From contig NZ_JAJGSX010000040.1 in assembly GCF_021245725.1 (NCBI RefSeq), positions 1-64,000 of the forward strand: 64,000 nucleotides of DNA, given 5' to 3'. The position numbers were made by a program, and so were the translations under genes. Shown piece by piece: positions 1 through 8,585 of the stretch. Position 1 is the stretch's first letter; every line of letters starts with the position of its first letter. Source of the DNA: Pseudonocardia sp. TRM90224. Lineage in GTDB: Bacteria > Actinomycetota > Actinomycetes > Mycobacteriales > Pseudonocardiaceae. The notes under the pieces are model-generated. The model saw nothing but the letters and a program-made list of their open reading frames with translations. It did no database searches and was not told where the DNA came from.

Positions 1-78
1 GTCGACGTTGCATACCGTGGGTGTGCGTTGCACATGGCCGGCCATGTGCAAGGTGTGTCGACGGTGTGCAACGTCGAC
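1..78. repeat. 78-bp interrupted palindrome
   Basis: The segment is symmetric about position 39.5. Its outer 16 bp (1-16 and 63-78) are complementary at 15 of 16 positions, and its central 24 bp (28-51, core ATGGCCGGCCAT) form a perfect palindrome. The two spacers between are not complementary. It lies upstream of the epoxide hydrolase gene and next to a second hairpin. Function unknown; it could be a protein-binding site or a mobile palindromic repeat. The window begins exactly at its left edge, so it may extend further. Confidence 0.75.
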
Positions 79-104
79 CCAGGGCTTGCGGCGATTCACC
101 TGAC

Positions 105-141
105 AGCCACTTTCATGCAACGTCGTTGCATGACAGTGGCT
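105..141. repeat. Hairpin repeat, family A relative
   Basis: Two 18-bp arms (105-122 and 124-141) are complementary at 17 of 18 positions around a single loop base, too tight for RNA but a strong DNA palindrome. The outer arm sequence AGCCACTTTC / GTGGCTTTCCTG matches the outer arms of the family A elements near 6.4, 25.0 and 56.9 kb, while the inside is different. Confidence 0.65.
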
Positions 142-186
142 TTCCTGACCCACTCCACCCGACGGCCGGACCGTAGGCTCGACTTC

Positions 187-1152
187 GTGATCGATCATCG
201 TTTTGTCGACGTCAACGGGCTCCGGCTGCACATCGCCGAGGCCGGGCCCGTTGACGGTCCGGTTGCGCTGCTGCTGCACGGCTTCCCGGAGTGCTGGTAC
301 TCCTGGCGCCACCAGCTGACCGCGCTGGCCGCGGCCGGCTTCCACGTCGTGGCACCCGACCAGCGCGGGTACGCGCGCAGCGACGCCCCGGCGAACGTTG
401 CCGCGTACACGATGCTGCACCTCGTCGGCGACGCCATCGGGGTGCTCGACGCGGTGGGTGCGGAGCAGGCGCTCGTCGTCGGGCACGACTGGGGCGCTCC
501 GGTGGCTTGGAACACGGCGATGCTGCGGCCCGACCGGGTCCGTGGTGTCGTGGGGCTGTCGGTGCCGTTGCTCCCGCGGTCGGCCGGGCGGCCCACCGAG
601 GGGCTCGCGAGCCGGTTCGGCGCCGAGCACTACATGCTCTACTTCCAGGAACCGGGAGTCGCCGACGCCGAGCTGGGCGCCGATCCCGAGCGGACGTTCC
701 GGGTGATGCTGGCGTCGGTCTCGGGCGGGCGGAAGCCGCAGCCGCTGACGGCCGCGCCCGGCAAGGGCTTCCTCGGCACCCGGCCGGTTCCGGAGGCGCT
801 GCCCGGCTGGCTCACCGAGGCCGACATCAGCGCCTACGTCGCCGAGTACGCCGAAGACGCCGGGCGCGGCTTCACCGGTGGGCTCAACTGGTACCGCAAC
901 CTCGACCGGAACTGGGAGCTGACGGCCGCGTGGGCCGGTGCCACCACCGGCACCCCTGCGCTGTACATCGGCGGCGCGGACGACCCGGTGGTGCTCGGTC
1001 TCGACCGCGACTCCATCGAGGCCGTGCTGCGGCAGAGCCTCACCGACCTGCGGGGAACCACGCTGCTCGCCGGATGTGGGCACTGGATCCAGCAGGAACG
1101 CCCCGATGAGGTGAACACGGCCCTGCTGGAGTTCGCGGCGAGGCTCGGCTGA
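187..1152 (+). CDS. Alpha/beta-hydrolase, epoxide hydrolase type
   Basis: Predicted cytoplasmic hydrolase of 321 residues that would open epoxides to diols. The fold is visible from HGFPE at about residues 31-35, the nucleophile elbow GHDWG with Asp at about 101, a GGADDP acid segment late in the chain and CGHW supplying the C-terminal histidine. An aspartate rather than serine nucleophile together with HGFPE is the epoxide hydrolase pattern; haloalkane dehalogenase is the main alternative. I chose GTG 187 because protein-family similarity starts there; an in-frame ATG at 130 sits inside a hairpin repeat and would add a tail that does not look like protein. It appears monocistronic. Confidence 0.85.
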   Translation: MIDHRFVDVNGLRLHIAEAGPVDGPVALLLHGFPECWYSWRHQLTALAAAGFHVVAPDQRGYARSDAPANVAAYTMLHLVGDAIGVLDAVGAEQALVVGHDWGAPVAWNTAMLRPDRVRGVVGLSVPLLPRSAGRPTEGLASRFGAEHYMLYFQEPGVADAELGADPERTFRVMLASVSGGRKPQPLTAAPGKGFLGTRPVPEALPGWLTEADISAYVAEYAEDAGRGFTGGLNWYRNLDRNWELTAAWAGATTGTPALYIGGADDPVVLGLDRDSIEAVLRQSLTDLRGTTLLAGCGHWIQQERPDEVNTALLEFAARLG

Positions 1153-1400
1153 GCAGTTCAACGACGCGCCCGCTCGGCGCCGATCGGTAACCGCCGATCG
1201 CTCGGCGGCGACCGTTGAGCGTGCAAGCGCGGCCTGAACCGATTACCGACAGTGTCCGTCCGTTCACCGGCGAAGAGAGATCGGCCGCAACTCCGCCGCA
1301 CCGCGGCCGTTGAGGGAGTGACCGGGGCCGGCGGAACAAGGGGAGCCTCCGCCGGCACCGGTTGATCCACCTCCCCGCCAGCAGGGTCTTCGCAGTCGCA

Positions 1401-1841
1401 TCACACGACACGGAAGACCGGGAATCCCGACGCGATAGCGCGCAGCTCGTCGTCCGTGGCCGAGGCGGTCACGCCTTCGAAGAACCGGCCGACCTCCCAG
1501 CCCCACCGCTTCAGGTAGGCCCGCAGCACGGGCAGCTTGTCTGCGTCGTCCAGCTCGGCGACCGTGAACGGTTCCGCGCGCCGGCCCAGCCGCAGTTCCC
1601 CACCACCCGCGGCCCTCATGTTGCGCACCCACTGGGTGTGCCCCCGCGGCGCGACGAGGTAGCGCCGGCCGTCGAGCGTCAGCAGGTTGACCGGCACGGT
1701 GCGCCACTCTCCGCTCTTGCGTCCGCGGACGGCCAGGATGCGACTGCCTGCGACGCTCACGCCGAGCTTGGTGACGGCGGTGATCGCCCGGCTGAAGATC
1801 TCGTCGGCACGTGCGGGCTTGACGTAGCGCTGTGCGGTCAT
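1401..1841 (-). CDS. Deazaflavin (F420)-dependent nitroreductase, Ddn family
   Basis: A 146-residue single-domain protein of the split-barrel Ddn/F420 quinone reductase family, normal length for that family. Recognisable stretches are RGRKSGEWRTVPVNLL followed by GRRYLVAPRGHTQWVRN, the region that forms the F420 pocket in characterised members. Such enzymes reduce quinones or nitro-compounds with F420H2 and are actinobacterial. The ATG at 1841 is the only convincing start. The gene stands alone; two copies of an inverted-repeat operator lie 20 and 73 bp upstream of the start, so it is probably under TetR-type repression. No regulator gene is adjacent. Confidence 0.85.
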   Translation of the reverse strand: MTAQRYVKPARADEIFSRAITAVTKLGVSVAGSRILAVRGRKSGEWRTVPVNLLTLDGRRYLVAPRGHTQWVRNMRAAGGGELRLGRRAEPFTVAELDDADKLPVLRAYLKRWGWEVGRFFEGVTASATDDELRAIASGFPVFRVV

Positions 1842-1860
1842 CGTGGCTCCCCATCTCCCT

Positions 1861-1926
1861 GAGAGCAGTGCTCTCGTTTGAGATCAGTGAACACCAGAAC
1901 GCCACACCCGTCAAGAGCAGTGCTCT
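1861..1926 (-). promoter_or_regulatory. Twin operator upstream of Ddn-type gene
   Basis: GAGAGCAGTGCTCTC at 1861-1875 is a perfect palindrome around its central base, and AGAGCAGTGCTCT at 1914-1926 repeats the same core. Their centres are 52 bp apart, about five helical turns, and both lie just upstream of the minus-strand start at 1841. The form and placement fit a TetR-family operator pair; the protein that binds it is not obvious in the window. Confidence 0.6.
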
Positions 1927-2165
1927 CGTTCGCCTGGGCAGGGCCGGCCGGAGCAGCGGGTTAGGCCATTGGCTCACTATGGGCGAGCCAGTGCGGCCGG
2001 CGGGCAACGCCTCGGCGGTTCACACGTCTTGCTCTTCGGTCGCGTAAGTGGCCGGGATACGGGTACGTCCTCCGGCAAGAACCGGGCGCGCACTCCACCC
2101 ATCGTGTCCAGTTTGCACCCTGAGTCCACATTAGTCCTGAACACGTCGCTAAGAAGGGTCACGCG

Positions 2166-3356
2166 TTGGCCACGAATGGTCAGCTGCACCCTAGAGTGCA
2201 GCCCGTGAGTTCCCGCCCGTGCACACCGCGTGTTCTCGTCACCGGCAGCGAGTACCCCGGAGGGCTGGCTGCGATCCGAGCGCTCCGCCTGGCCGGATTC
2301 GAACCGTGGGCGGCCGATTCGGCGGCCGGTGGCTACGGAGCACGCTCGCGCGCCTCGGCCGGCACCGTGCGGGTGCCCGACCCGCGCACCGACGCCGAGG
2401 CGTTCGCCGGCGAGCTCGCACAGGCAGCGGACCGCATCGGCGCGGCGGTGGTGCTGCCCGGCACGGAGTCGGCGCTGCTGGCGCTGGGCACCTACCGCCA
2501 CGTCTTCCCGGAGACCGTCGCCGTCGGTGCACCGCCGGAGGCCGCGACGCTCAAGGCGACGGACAAGCAGGCGCTCTCCGACCTCGCCACCGAGGCAGGG
2601 TTCACGATTCCCCCCACGTCGCTAGTCACCCTGGAAGACCTGCCGACGCACGTGCCGGAGCTGCGGTTCCCGGCGGTGGTGAAGCCGTTGCGCTCCGAGC
2701 TGGACACCGACGACGGGCAGCTGCAGCGCTTCGAGGTCGTCCAGGTCGACGACGTCCGCGAGCTGGAGGCGGCGTTGCGGACGCTGCCGGGGCAGGCCGG
2801 GCTGGTCCAGCCCTACCTGCGCGGACACATCCGCACGGTCAACGGGGTCGCCTGGAACGGCGAGGTCGTCGTCTCGGTGCACAAGCTCGCCGAACGCACC
2901 TGGCCGCTGGACTGCGGGATGGTCTCCTACGCCCGGACGGTGCCGGTGCACCAGGAGCTCGACACCGCCACCCGCACCCTGATCAAGAGCCTCGAGTGGA
3001 GCGGCATCTTCAACCTCCAGCTCATCGAGTCGGACGGCGCCAGCTACGTCATCGACCTCAACCCGCGGCTGTACCACTCCCTCGCCCTCGCGGTCAGGGC
3101 CGGCGCGAACCTTCCGGCGATCTGGACGTCGCTCCTGCTCGGCGAGACCCCCACCGGCCTCGGCTACCGAACCGGCGTGCACTTCCGCGCCGAGGAAGAC
3201 CTGTACGCGCTCTGGCGCATGTTCATGGCGGGCGAGCGCGGCACCGCGCTGCGCGGGCTGCTCCCGCACACCCCGACGGTCCGGGCGGTCTTCCAGGTGA
3301 ACGACCCAGGGCCGTCACTCTGCACCTTGCGCCGGGTGACCCGCAGCCTCAGGTAG
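2166..3356 (+). CDS. ATP-grasp family ligase-like protein
   Basis: A 396-residue protein with a Rossmann-like preATP-grasp N-terminus (PRVLVTGSEYPGGLAAIRAL), a middle lid with AVVKPLRSE as the ATP-binding lysine strand, and the Mg-binding end FNLQLIESDG...YVIDLNPRLYHSLALA, where the acidic residues and the DLNPR motif are typical of ATP-grasp enzymes such as carbamoyl-phosphate synthase and PylC-like ligases. It would form a carboxylate-amine or related bond; the substrate cannot be named. TTG 2166 is preferred because AGAAGGG is correctly spaced before it; GTG 2196 or 2205 are alternatives. No neighbours suggest a pathway. Confidence 0.75.
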   Translation: MATNGQLHPRVQPVSSRPCTPRVLVTGSEYPGGLAAIRALRLAGFEPWAADSAAGGYGARSRASAGTVRVPDPRTDAEAFAGELAQAADRIGAAVVLPGTESALLALGTYRHVFPETVAVGAPPEAATLKATDKQALSDLATEAGFTIPPTSLVTLEDLPTHVPELRFPAVVKPLRSELDTDDGQLQRFEVVQVDDVRELEAALRTLPGQAGLVQPYLRGHIRTVNGVAWNGEVVVSVHKLAERTWPLDCGMVSYARTVPVHQELDTATRTLIKSLEWSGIFNLQLIESDGASYVIDLNPRLYHSLALAVRAGANLPAIWTSLLLGETPTGLGYRTGVHFRAEEDLYALWRMFMAGERGTALRGLLPHTPTVRAVFQVNDPGPSLCTLRRVTRSLR

Positions 3357-3496
3357 TCGCGGAGCGTTTCACCGCGGGCCGCGTTTCACACCGATCACCC
3401 GTGTGAGTAGATGTGGGCTGCGCAACCACCGGACTACCGTCCATAAGGCCTCCTGAGCTCCGTCCGATGCATTCATTCATCATCTGAGGAGAACCG

Positions 3497-4036
3497 ATGG
3501 CCACCGCAATCATGCAGAAGAAGGCGGACCGCCTCTTCGATACGTTCGACGCCGACCACAACGGCCGGTTGACCCGCGACGACTTCACCCGCATGGGCTC
3601 CGGCATGGCCGCGGCCGGCGGCGACCCGGAGGGCTCGCCCAGGTACGCCCAGGTCATGGCGGCCTACGACCGGCTGTGGGACGGCCTGCGCTCGAACCTG
3701 GACGCGAACGCCGACGGCGAGATCAGCCGCGAGGAGTTCGCGAGTTCCGCGCTCTGGGGATCCAGCGCCCAGTTCCGGGAGCTGATCGCCCCATTGGCGG
3801 ACGCCATTTTCGCTGCGTACGACACCGACGGCGACGGCCGGCTGAGCCGAGCCGAGATGCTCGTCGCGGCTCGAGCGCACTCCGTTTCCGAGGCCGACAT
3901 GATGTCCTTCTTCGACAAGGTCGACACCAACGGCGACGGCTATCTCGACCGGGCCGAGCACATGCGTTCGGTCGAGGAGTTCTACACGAGCGACGACCCG
4001 AAGGCGGCGGGGAACATCCTCTTCGGGCCCGTCTGA
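3497..4036 (+). CDS. Calcium-binding protein with four EF-hands
   Basis: A 179-residue calerythrin-like protein. Four canonical 12-residue loops are visible: DADHNGRLTRDD (18-29), DANADGEISREE (69-80), DTDGDGRLSRAE (109-120) and DTNGDGYLDRAE (143-154); each carries the Asp/Asn ligands at positions 1, 3, 5 and an acidic residue at 12, so all four should bind Ca2+. No signal peptide, so probably a cytoplasmic buffer or sensor. GAGGAG precedes the ATG at 3497 at good spacing. Calerythrin-type proteins are known in other actinomycetes; the partner is unknown. Confidence 0.9.
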   Translation: MATAIMQKKADRLFDTFDADHNGRLTRDDFTRMGSGMAAAGGDPEGSPRYAQVMAAYDRLWDGLRSNLDANADGEISREEFASSALWGSSAQFRELIAPLADAIFAAYDTDGDGRLSRAEMLVAARAHSVSEADMMSFFDKVDTNGDGYLDRAEHMRSVEEFYTSDDPKAAGNILFGPV

Positions 4037-4057
4037 TCCGGCCGCTACCCTCGGTGC

Positions 4058-4909
4058 GTGGGCCGACACAGCATCGTCGCGGCATCCGCCGCAGCGCTGG
4101 TCGTGCTCGGGCTCGCAGCACCGTCGGACACGATCGCCGAGCCGCCGGCGCCCCGGTTCGCATCGGCCGCGACGGCGACGATCACGCCGGGGGCGCTCCT
4201 GTACACGCCGTTCCGCGACGATGCCGCGTCGGCGTGCACAGCAGGTTTCGTCTTCACCGGCCGAAGTGGCGAGGTCTACCTCGGTTCCGCCGCGCACTGC
4301 GCCGCGGCGGAGCCGAACCCGCTCGACGACGGCTGCTCGGCCGCGGTCCTCCCGCTCGGCACACCCGTCGCGGTCCAGGCCAGCGACGGCGCGCAGGTGC
4401 GCGGCCGGCTGGCATACAGCTCGTGGCTCGCGATGCAGCGACGTGGTGAGGCGGCGGACGAGCTCTGCGCGCTCAACGACTTCGCGCTGGTCGAGATCGA
4501 CCCCGAGGCCGTCGGGCTGGTCAACCCGACCGTCCCTGAGGTCGGCGGCCCGGACGGCATCGACACGGACGGTGCGGACCCGGGCGAGACGGTCTACAGC
4601 TACCAGCCGAACAACGGTGGGGCGCTCAGGGTCGGGGTCGCGCTCGGCAGTTCGACCGACGGGCTCGCCCACCGGGTGCGCTCGGCGGAGCCGGGCGGGC
4701 ACGGCGACTCCGGCAGCGGCTACCTCGACGAGTACGGACGCGCGTCGGGCGTGCTGAGCACGCAGTTCGTCGACGCCGCTCGCACCAACGGGGTCACCGA
4801 CCTCGCCCGGGCACTCGGCTACGCGAACCGCTACGGCGGCATCGGGCGGGTGGCACTGGTGAAAGGTACCGAGTACTTCAGCCCTGAACGGACAGCTTCA
4901 TCGGAATGA
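4058..4909 (+). CDS. Secreted trypsin-like serine protease (S1 fold)
   Basis: A 283-residue protein beginning at GTG 4058 with an N-terminal hydrophobic stretch (AASAAALVVLGLAAPS) that fits a Sec signal peptide. The chymotrypsin-type triad can be placed: His in SAAHCAAAE, Asp in LNDFALVEID, and Ser in GGHGDSGSGYL. Cysteines near the His and in DGCSA / DELCAL could form disulfides. It should act outside the cell on proteins or peptides. The segment after the signal may be a short propeptide. It sits alone, 21 bp after the EF-hand gene; co-transcription is possible but not implied by function. Confidence 0.8.
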   Translation: MGRHSIVAASAAALVVLGLAAPSDTIAEPPAPRFASAATATITPGALLYTPFRDDAASACTAGFVFTGRSGEVYLGSAAHCAAAEPNPLDDGCSAAVLPLGTPVAVQASDGAQVRGRLAYSSWLAMQRRGEAADELCALNDFALVEIDPEAVGLVNPTVPEVGGPDGIDTDGADPGETVYSYQPNNGGALRVGVALGSSTDGLAHRVRSAEPGGHGDSGSGYLDEYGRASGVLSTQFVDAARTNGVTDLARALGYANRYGGIGRVALVKGTEYFSPERTASSE

Positions 4910-5009
4910 CGGAATGAGAGAACTGCCAGAAGACGCATAAGCAGGTTCGTCTCTGCGGACGTACCCTCGCCTCTCCGGGCCGCGACGCCGACCTCAACGG
5001 GGAGATCAC

Positions 5010-6359
5010 ATGTCGACCGCCAAGGACGAACCGCGCAGCAACATCATCAAGGTGGTCGCGGCCAGCATGGCCGGCACGACCGTCGAGTGGTACGACTTCT
5101 TCCTCTACGGCGTGGCCGCGGGCCTCGTCTTCGGCAAGGTCTTCTTCCCGCAGAGCGACCCGAGCGCGGCCACGCTGCTCGCGCTGGGGACCTTCGCCAT
5201 CGGGTTCATCGCGCGACCCATCGGCGGGCTCGTGTTCGGGCACTACGGTGACCGGATCGGCCGCAAGACACTGCTGGTGATCAGCCTGCTGCTGATGGGG
5301 ATCGCCACCTTCGCGATCGGCCTGCTGCCGGGGTACGCCACGATCGGAATTGCTGCGCCGCTGATCCTGGTGGCGCTGCGGCTGGTGCAGGGCTTCGCGC
5401 TCGGCGGCGAGTGGGGCGGCGCGGTCCTGATCGTCTCCGAGCACGGCGACGCGGCCCGACGCGGCTATTGGGCGAGCTGGCCGCAGGCCGGCGTCCCGAT
5501 GGGGCAGCTGCTCGCCAACGGCCTGCTCGCCCTGCTCGCATTGGTACAGGATGAGCAGTCGTTCCTGGCCTGGGGCTGGCGGATCCCGTTCCTGCTCTCG
5601 GCGGTGCTCGTGCTCATCGGTTTGTGGGTGCGGCTGTCGGTCGAGGAGTCGCCGATCTTCAAGGAAGCGCAGGCGCAGGCGCAGCGGCGGGCGGCGGCCG
5701 GGGAACGGGAGGTCGTCCCGATCGTCGATGTGTTCCGCCGGTACCCGCGTGAGGTGCTCACGGCGATGGGCGCGCGCTTCGCGGAGAACGTCTCGTACTA
5801 CATCTTCACGATCGTCATCATCACCTACCTCACGAACAAGCAGCTGCACTCGCTGTCGAACTCGTTCGTGCTGAACGCGGTGCTGATCGGCGCGGTGGTG
5901 CACCTGGTGACGATCCCGATGTGGGGCGCGCTCTCGGACCGGTTCGGCCGCAGGCCGATCTACCTGCTCGGCGCGGCCGGGGTGGGCGTCTGGAGCTTCG
6001 TGTTCATCGCACTGATCGACACCGAGAACTTCCTGCTGACGACGCTCGCCGTCATCGGCGGCCTGCTGTTCCACGGCGCGATGTACGGCCCGCAGGCGGC
6101 GTTCCTCTCCGAGCTGTTCGGCACGAAGGTGCGCTACTCGGGCGTGTCGATCGGCTACCAGCTCGCCTCGATCGTCGCCGGCGGGCTGGCGCCGACCATC
6201 GCCGTGCTGCTCTTCACCCAGTTCGGCAACGGCTACGTGGTCGCGGTGTACGTCGCGCTGTCGTCCGTGATCTCCGTCGTGGCCGTGGCCACCTACACCG
6301 AGACCCGCACCCGCGACCTCGCGGCCGACCACGCCGTCGCGGGGGGCACCGCACCCTGA
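5010..6359 (+). CDS. MFS transporter, metabolite:H+ symporter (MHS) type
   Basis: A 449-residue polytopic membrane protein with about 12 hydrophobic segments. The MHS (ProP/ShiA/KgtP) signature is clear: GTTVEWYDFFLYG at the N-terminus, the loop motif GHYGDRIGRK between helices 2 and 3, GGEWGGAVLIVSEH in helix 4-5 and the repeated DRFGRRPIY motif in the second half. Such proteins import organic acids or betaines with protons; the substrate is not predictable. GGGGAG precedes ATG 5010. The last codons contain a 23-bp sequence that recurs 281 bp downstream. Confidence 0.88.
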   Translation: MSTAKDEPRSNIIKVVAASMAGTTVEWYDFFLYGVAAGLVFGKVFFPQSDPSAATLLALGTFAIGFIARPIGGLVFGHYGDRIGRKTLLVISLLLMGIATFAIGLLPGYATIGIAAPLILVALRLVQGFALGGEWGGAVLIVSEHGDAARRGYWASWPQAGVPMGQLLANGLLALLALVQDEQSFLAWGWRIPFLLSAVLVLIGLWVRLSVEESPIFKEAQAQAQRRAAAGEREVVPIVDVFRRYPREVLTAMGARFAENVSYYIFTIVIITYLTNKQLHSLSNSFVLNAVLIGAVVHLVTIPMWGALSDRFGRRPIYLLGAAGVGVWSFVFIALIDTENFLLTTLAVIGGLLFHGAMYGPQAAFLSELFGTKVRYSGVSIGYQLASIVAGGLAPTIAVLLFTQFGNGYVVAVYVALSSVISVVAVATYTETRTRDLAADHAVAGGTAP

Positions 6360-6624
6360 AGCAGGCGCGTCGCCCAGGTGGAGGGCAGGAAAGCCACTTC
6401 CTGCCCTCACAGGGCCTGAAAGTGGCTTTCCTGCCCTCGCGTGCGCAACGCACACATCCCAGCCCCAGCACGGCCCCGCGGATGCGTGCGCAAGGCACTC
6501 CCGACCGCCCGGCGGGCCGGGCCGCGCCCAGCACGGATTCACCTCCCTCGTGGCGGCCCGGAGGGTCATGGCGGACTTTCCTGACCTCGCCCGGCGCGGG
6601 GGCGGCCGACCACGCCGTCGCGGG
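6321..6624. repeat. 23-bp direct repeat bracketing a 258-bp insert
   Basis: A 23-bp sequence starting GCGGCCGACCACGCC occurs exactly at 6321-6343 (encoding AADHAVAG near the end of the MHS transporter) and again at 6602-6624. The second copy, read in frame, continues to a stop through residues ending TAP, as the real gene end does. The bracketed segment carries a family A hairpin. This looks like an insertion or local duplication that copied the 3' end of the gene. Confidence 0.7.
6381..6438. repeat. Family A hairpin element, copy 2
   Basis: Near-perfect inverted repeat: arms at 6381-6400 and 6418-6438 starting GAGGGCAGGAAAGCCACTT, with a 17-base loop. It is the exact reverse complement of the element at 24947-25005 except for one missing base in the left arm. 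The flank GCGTGCGCAACGCACACATCC is shared in similar form with the 56.9 kb copy, so the element is longer than the hairpin. Confidence 0.8.
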
Positions 6625-6659
6625 AAATGGGCGTGACACCGCCCCGTAGGGTCGGCTGC

Positions 6660-7808
6660 ATGGACCCCGATCTCCGGAAGGCGCGGGTCGGCGTCTGCAT
6701 CGTCTTCGCGATCTGCGGCGCGGCGTTCGCGACTTGGGCGGCACGCATTCCCGCAGTTCAGGAGCGTCTCGGCCTGTCCACCGGGGAGCTCGGGCTGGGT
6801 CTGTTCGCGCTCGCCGCCGGCTCGGTGATCGCGCTGCTCGCGGCCGGCCCGTTGATCGTCACGATCGGCAGCAGGGCCGGCGCGATGATCGGCGCGGTGG
6901 TGCTCTGCGCCGGGCTCCCGGTGATCGCGTTCGCGCCGGGCAAGGCCTGGTTCGTCGCGGCGCTGTTCGTGCTAGGTGTCGGCAACAGCGTCCTCGACGT
7001 CTCCATGAACGCCCACGCCGCGCGGGTCGAGCAGGAGTACGGACGGCCGATCTTCGCGGGCTTCCACGCGTTCTGGAACATCGGCGGGCTCGTTGGCTCC
7101 GGGGCCGGCGCCGCGCTCGAAGCCGTGCACGTCCCGATCACCGTGCACTTCCCCTGGGCCGCCGTGCTGCTGCTTGCGATCGGCGCGTTCGCGACGCTCC
7201 GGCTCTTCCGCACCGGCCCCGACCAGGGCCAGGGCGCATCGGCGTTCGCGCTGCCGAGCAAGGCGCTGATCCCGCTCGGCGTGATCGCCTTCTGCGGGTT
7301 CCTCGCGGAGGGCACGGTCAACGACTGGAGCGCGGTCTACCTCAGCGACGTCACCGCCGCGCCGGCCGCCGTCACGTCGCTGGGGTACTTCGCGTTCTCG
7401 TTCGCGATGATCGGCGTTCGGCTGGTGGCCGACCGCGCGACCGACCGGGTCGGGATCGTTGCGCTCGTCAGGGTCGTCACCGTGATCACGCTCGCCGGAT
7501 TCGCGCTGGTCACGCTGGTGCCCGTGCCGGCGGTGGCGATCATCGGGTTCGCGGTGGTCGGGGTCGGCGTCTCCGCGGTGGTCCCGCTCGCGTGGAGCAG
7601 CGCCAGCAGGATGGAGCCGCACGCGCCCTCGCGCGCGGTCGCGGCCGTCGCCACGTGCGGCTACCTCGGCTTCCTCGCCGGCCCGGTGGTGATCAGCGTG
7701 CTCGAGGGCGCGGTGGGGCTGCGGCTCGCCGTCGCGTGCGCCGGCGCGCTGATGGTGCTGGTCTACGTGCTCGCGCCGACGATGCGGGTGCCGGTGGCCG
7801 CGCGATGA
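6660..7808 (+). CDS. MFS transporter, YbjJ-like
   Basis: A 382-residue, 12-helix MFS protein beginning MDPDLRKARVGVC at ATG 6660; an upstream in-frame ATG at 6627 lies next to the 23-bp repeat and lacks a ribosome site. Helix 1 (FAICGAAFATWAARIPAVQERLGLS) and the following short loop resemble the YbjJ/FucP branch of the superfamily. Substrate unknown. It overlaps the next gene by ATGA (7805-7808), implying translational coupling with the kinase-like protein. Confidence 0.8.
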   Translation: MDPDLRKARVGVCIVFAICGAAFATWAARIPAVQERLGLSTGELGLGLFALAAGSVIALLAAGPLIVTIGSRAGAMIGAVVLCAGLPVIAFAPGKAWFVAALFVLGVGNSVLDVSMNAHAARVEQEYGRPIFAGFHAFWNIGGLVGSGAGAALEAVHVPITVHFPWAAVLLLAIGAFATLRLFRTGPDQGQGASAFALPSKALIPLGVIAFCGFLAEGTVNDWSAVYLSDVTAAPAAVTSLGYFAFSFAMIGVRLVADRATDRVGIVALVRVVTVITLAGFALVTLVPVPAVAIIGFAVVGVGVSAVVPLAWSSASRMEPHAPSRAVAAVATCGYLGFLAGPVVISVLEGAVGLRLAVACAGALMVLVYVLAPTMRVPVAAR

Positions 7809-8578
7809 CGGACGAGCAGATGATCATCGAGCAGGGTTGGGACAGCATCACCACGCTCGTCGACGGGCGCTGGATCGAGCGCAGGCCGCGCCGCCCGGAG
7901 ATCGCCGCGAACCTCGTGATGGAGACGCGGGTGCTGCCGTGGCTCGCGCCAGGGTTGCCGCTCGCGGTCCCGGTGCCGGTGGTGGCGCAAGAAGAGCCGC
8001 TGGTGGTGCGGCACCCGCTGGTCGTCGGCCAGCATATCACGCGGCTCGACGCGGCGAACGGCACCGCGCTCGGCACGTTCCTGCGTGCGCTGCACGCGGC
8101 CGACGTCGAGCAGGCCGTCGTGCTCGGGCTGCGGCCCGGGCCGGCGGCCCGGGCCGAGACCGCGGCCACCACCGCCCGGTTCCGCGAGCGGGTGGTGCCG
8201 CTGCTGCCGGCCTACCGGCGCGCCGCCGGGCTGACGTTGCTGGAGCAGGTCGGGCGTCAGCCGGCCGACACGGTGGTGCACGGCGACCTCGGGCCCGAGC
8301 ACGTCCTGTGCGCGGACGGAGTGTTGTCCGGCGTCATCGACTTCACCGACGCCCACGTCGGCGATGCCGCGCTCGACCTCGCCTGGCCGCTGCACGGCAC
8401 ACCTGCCGCGTTCGCCGACGCGGTGGCCACCGCGTACGGCGGGCCGCCCGACCTGCGCGGGCGCGCGTTGCTGTGGCATCGGCTGGGGCCGTGGTACGAG
8501 GTCGAGCACGGGCTGGAGACCGGCGACGACGAGGACGTCCGTTCCGGGCTGGCCGGGGTCCTCGACCGCCTGTCATGA
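7805..8578 (+). CDS. APH/choline-kinase-like phosphotransferase
   Basis: A 257-residue protein with the aminoglycoside phosphotransferase fold. The catalytic loop reads HGDLGPEHVL: the HxD catalytic aspartate is present, but the asparagine usually five residues later is His here. The Mg-binding aspartate follows in GVIDFTDAHVGDAALDLAW. The N-terminal lobe is short. It would transfer phosphate from ATP to a small hydroxylated molecule; an antibiotic substrate is possible but unproven. Start ATG overlaps the transporter stop, so the two probably work on the same compound. Confidence 0.72.
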   Translation: MTDEQMIIEQGWDSITTLVDGRWIERRPRRPEIAANLVMETRVLPWLAPGLPLAVPVPVVAQEEPLVVRHPLVVGQHITRLDAANGTALGTFLRALHAADVEQAVVLGLRPGPAARAETAATTARFRERVVPLLPAYRRAAGLTLLEQVGRQPADTVVHGDLGPEHVLCADGVLSGVIDFTDAHVGDAALDLAWPLHGTPAAFADAVATAYGGPPDLRGRALLWHRLGPWYEVEHGLETGDDEDVRSGLAGVLDRLS

Positions 8579-8585
8579 TCGGTTG

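Noticed and set aside
4878..6569. A 563-residue minus-strand ORF over the MHS transporter.
   Set aside because: Charged low-complexity shadow of a gene with complete MFS motifs.
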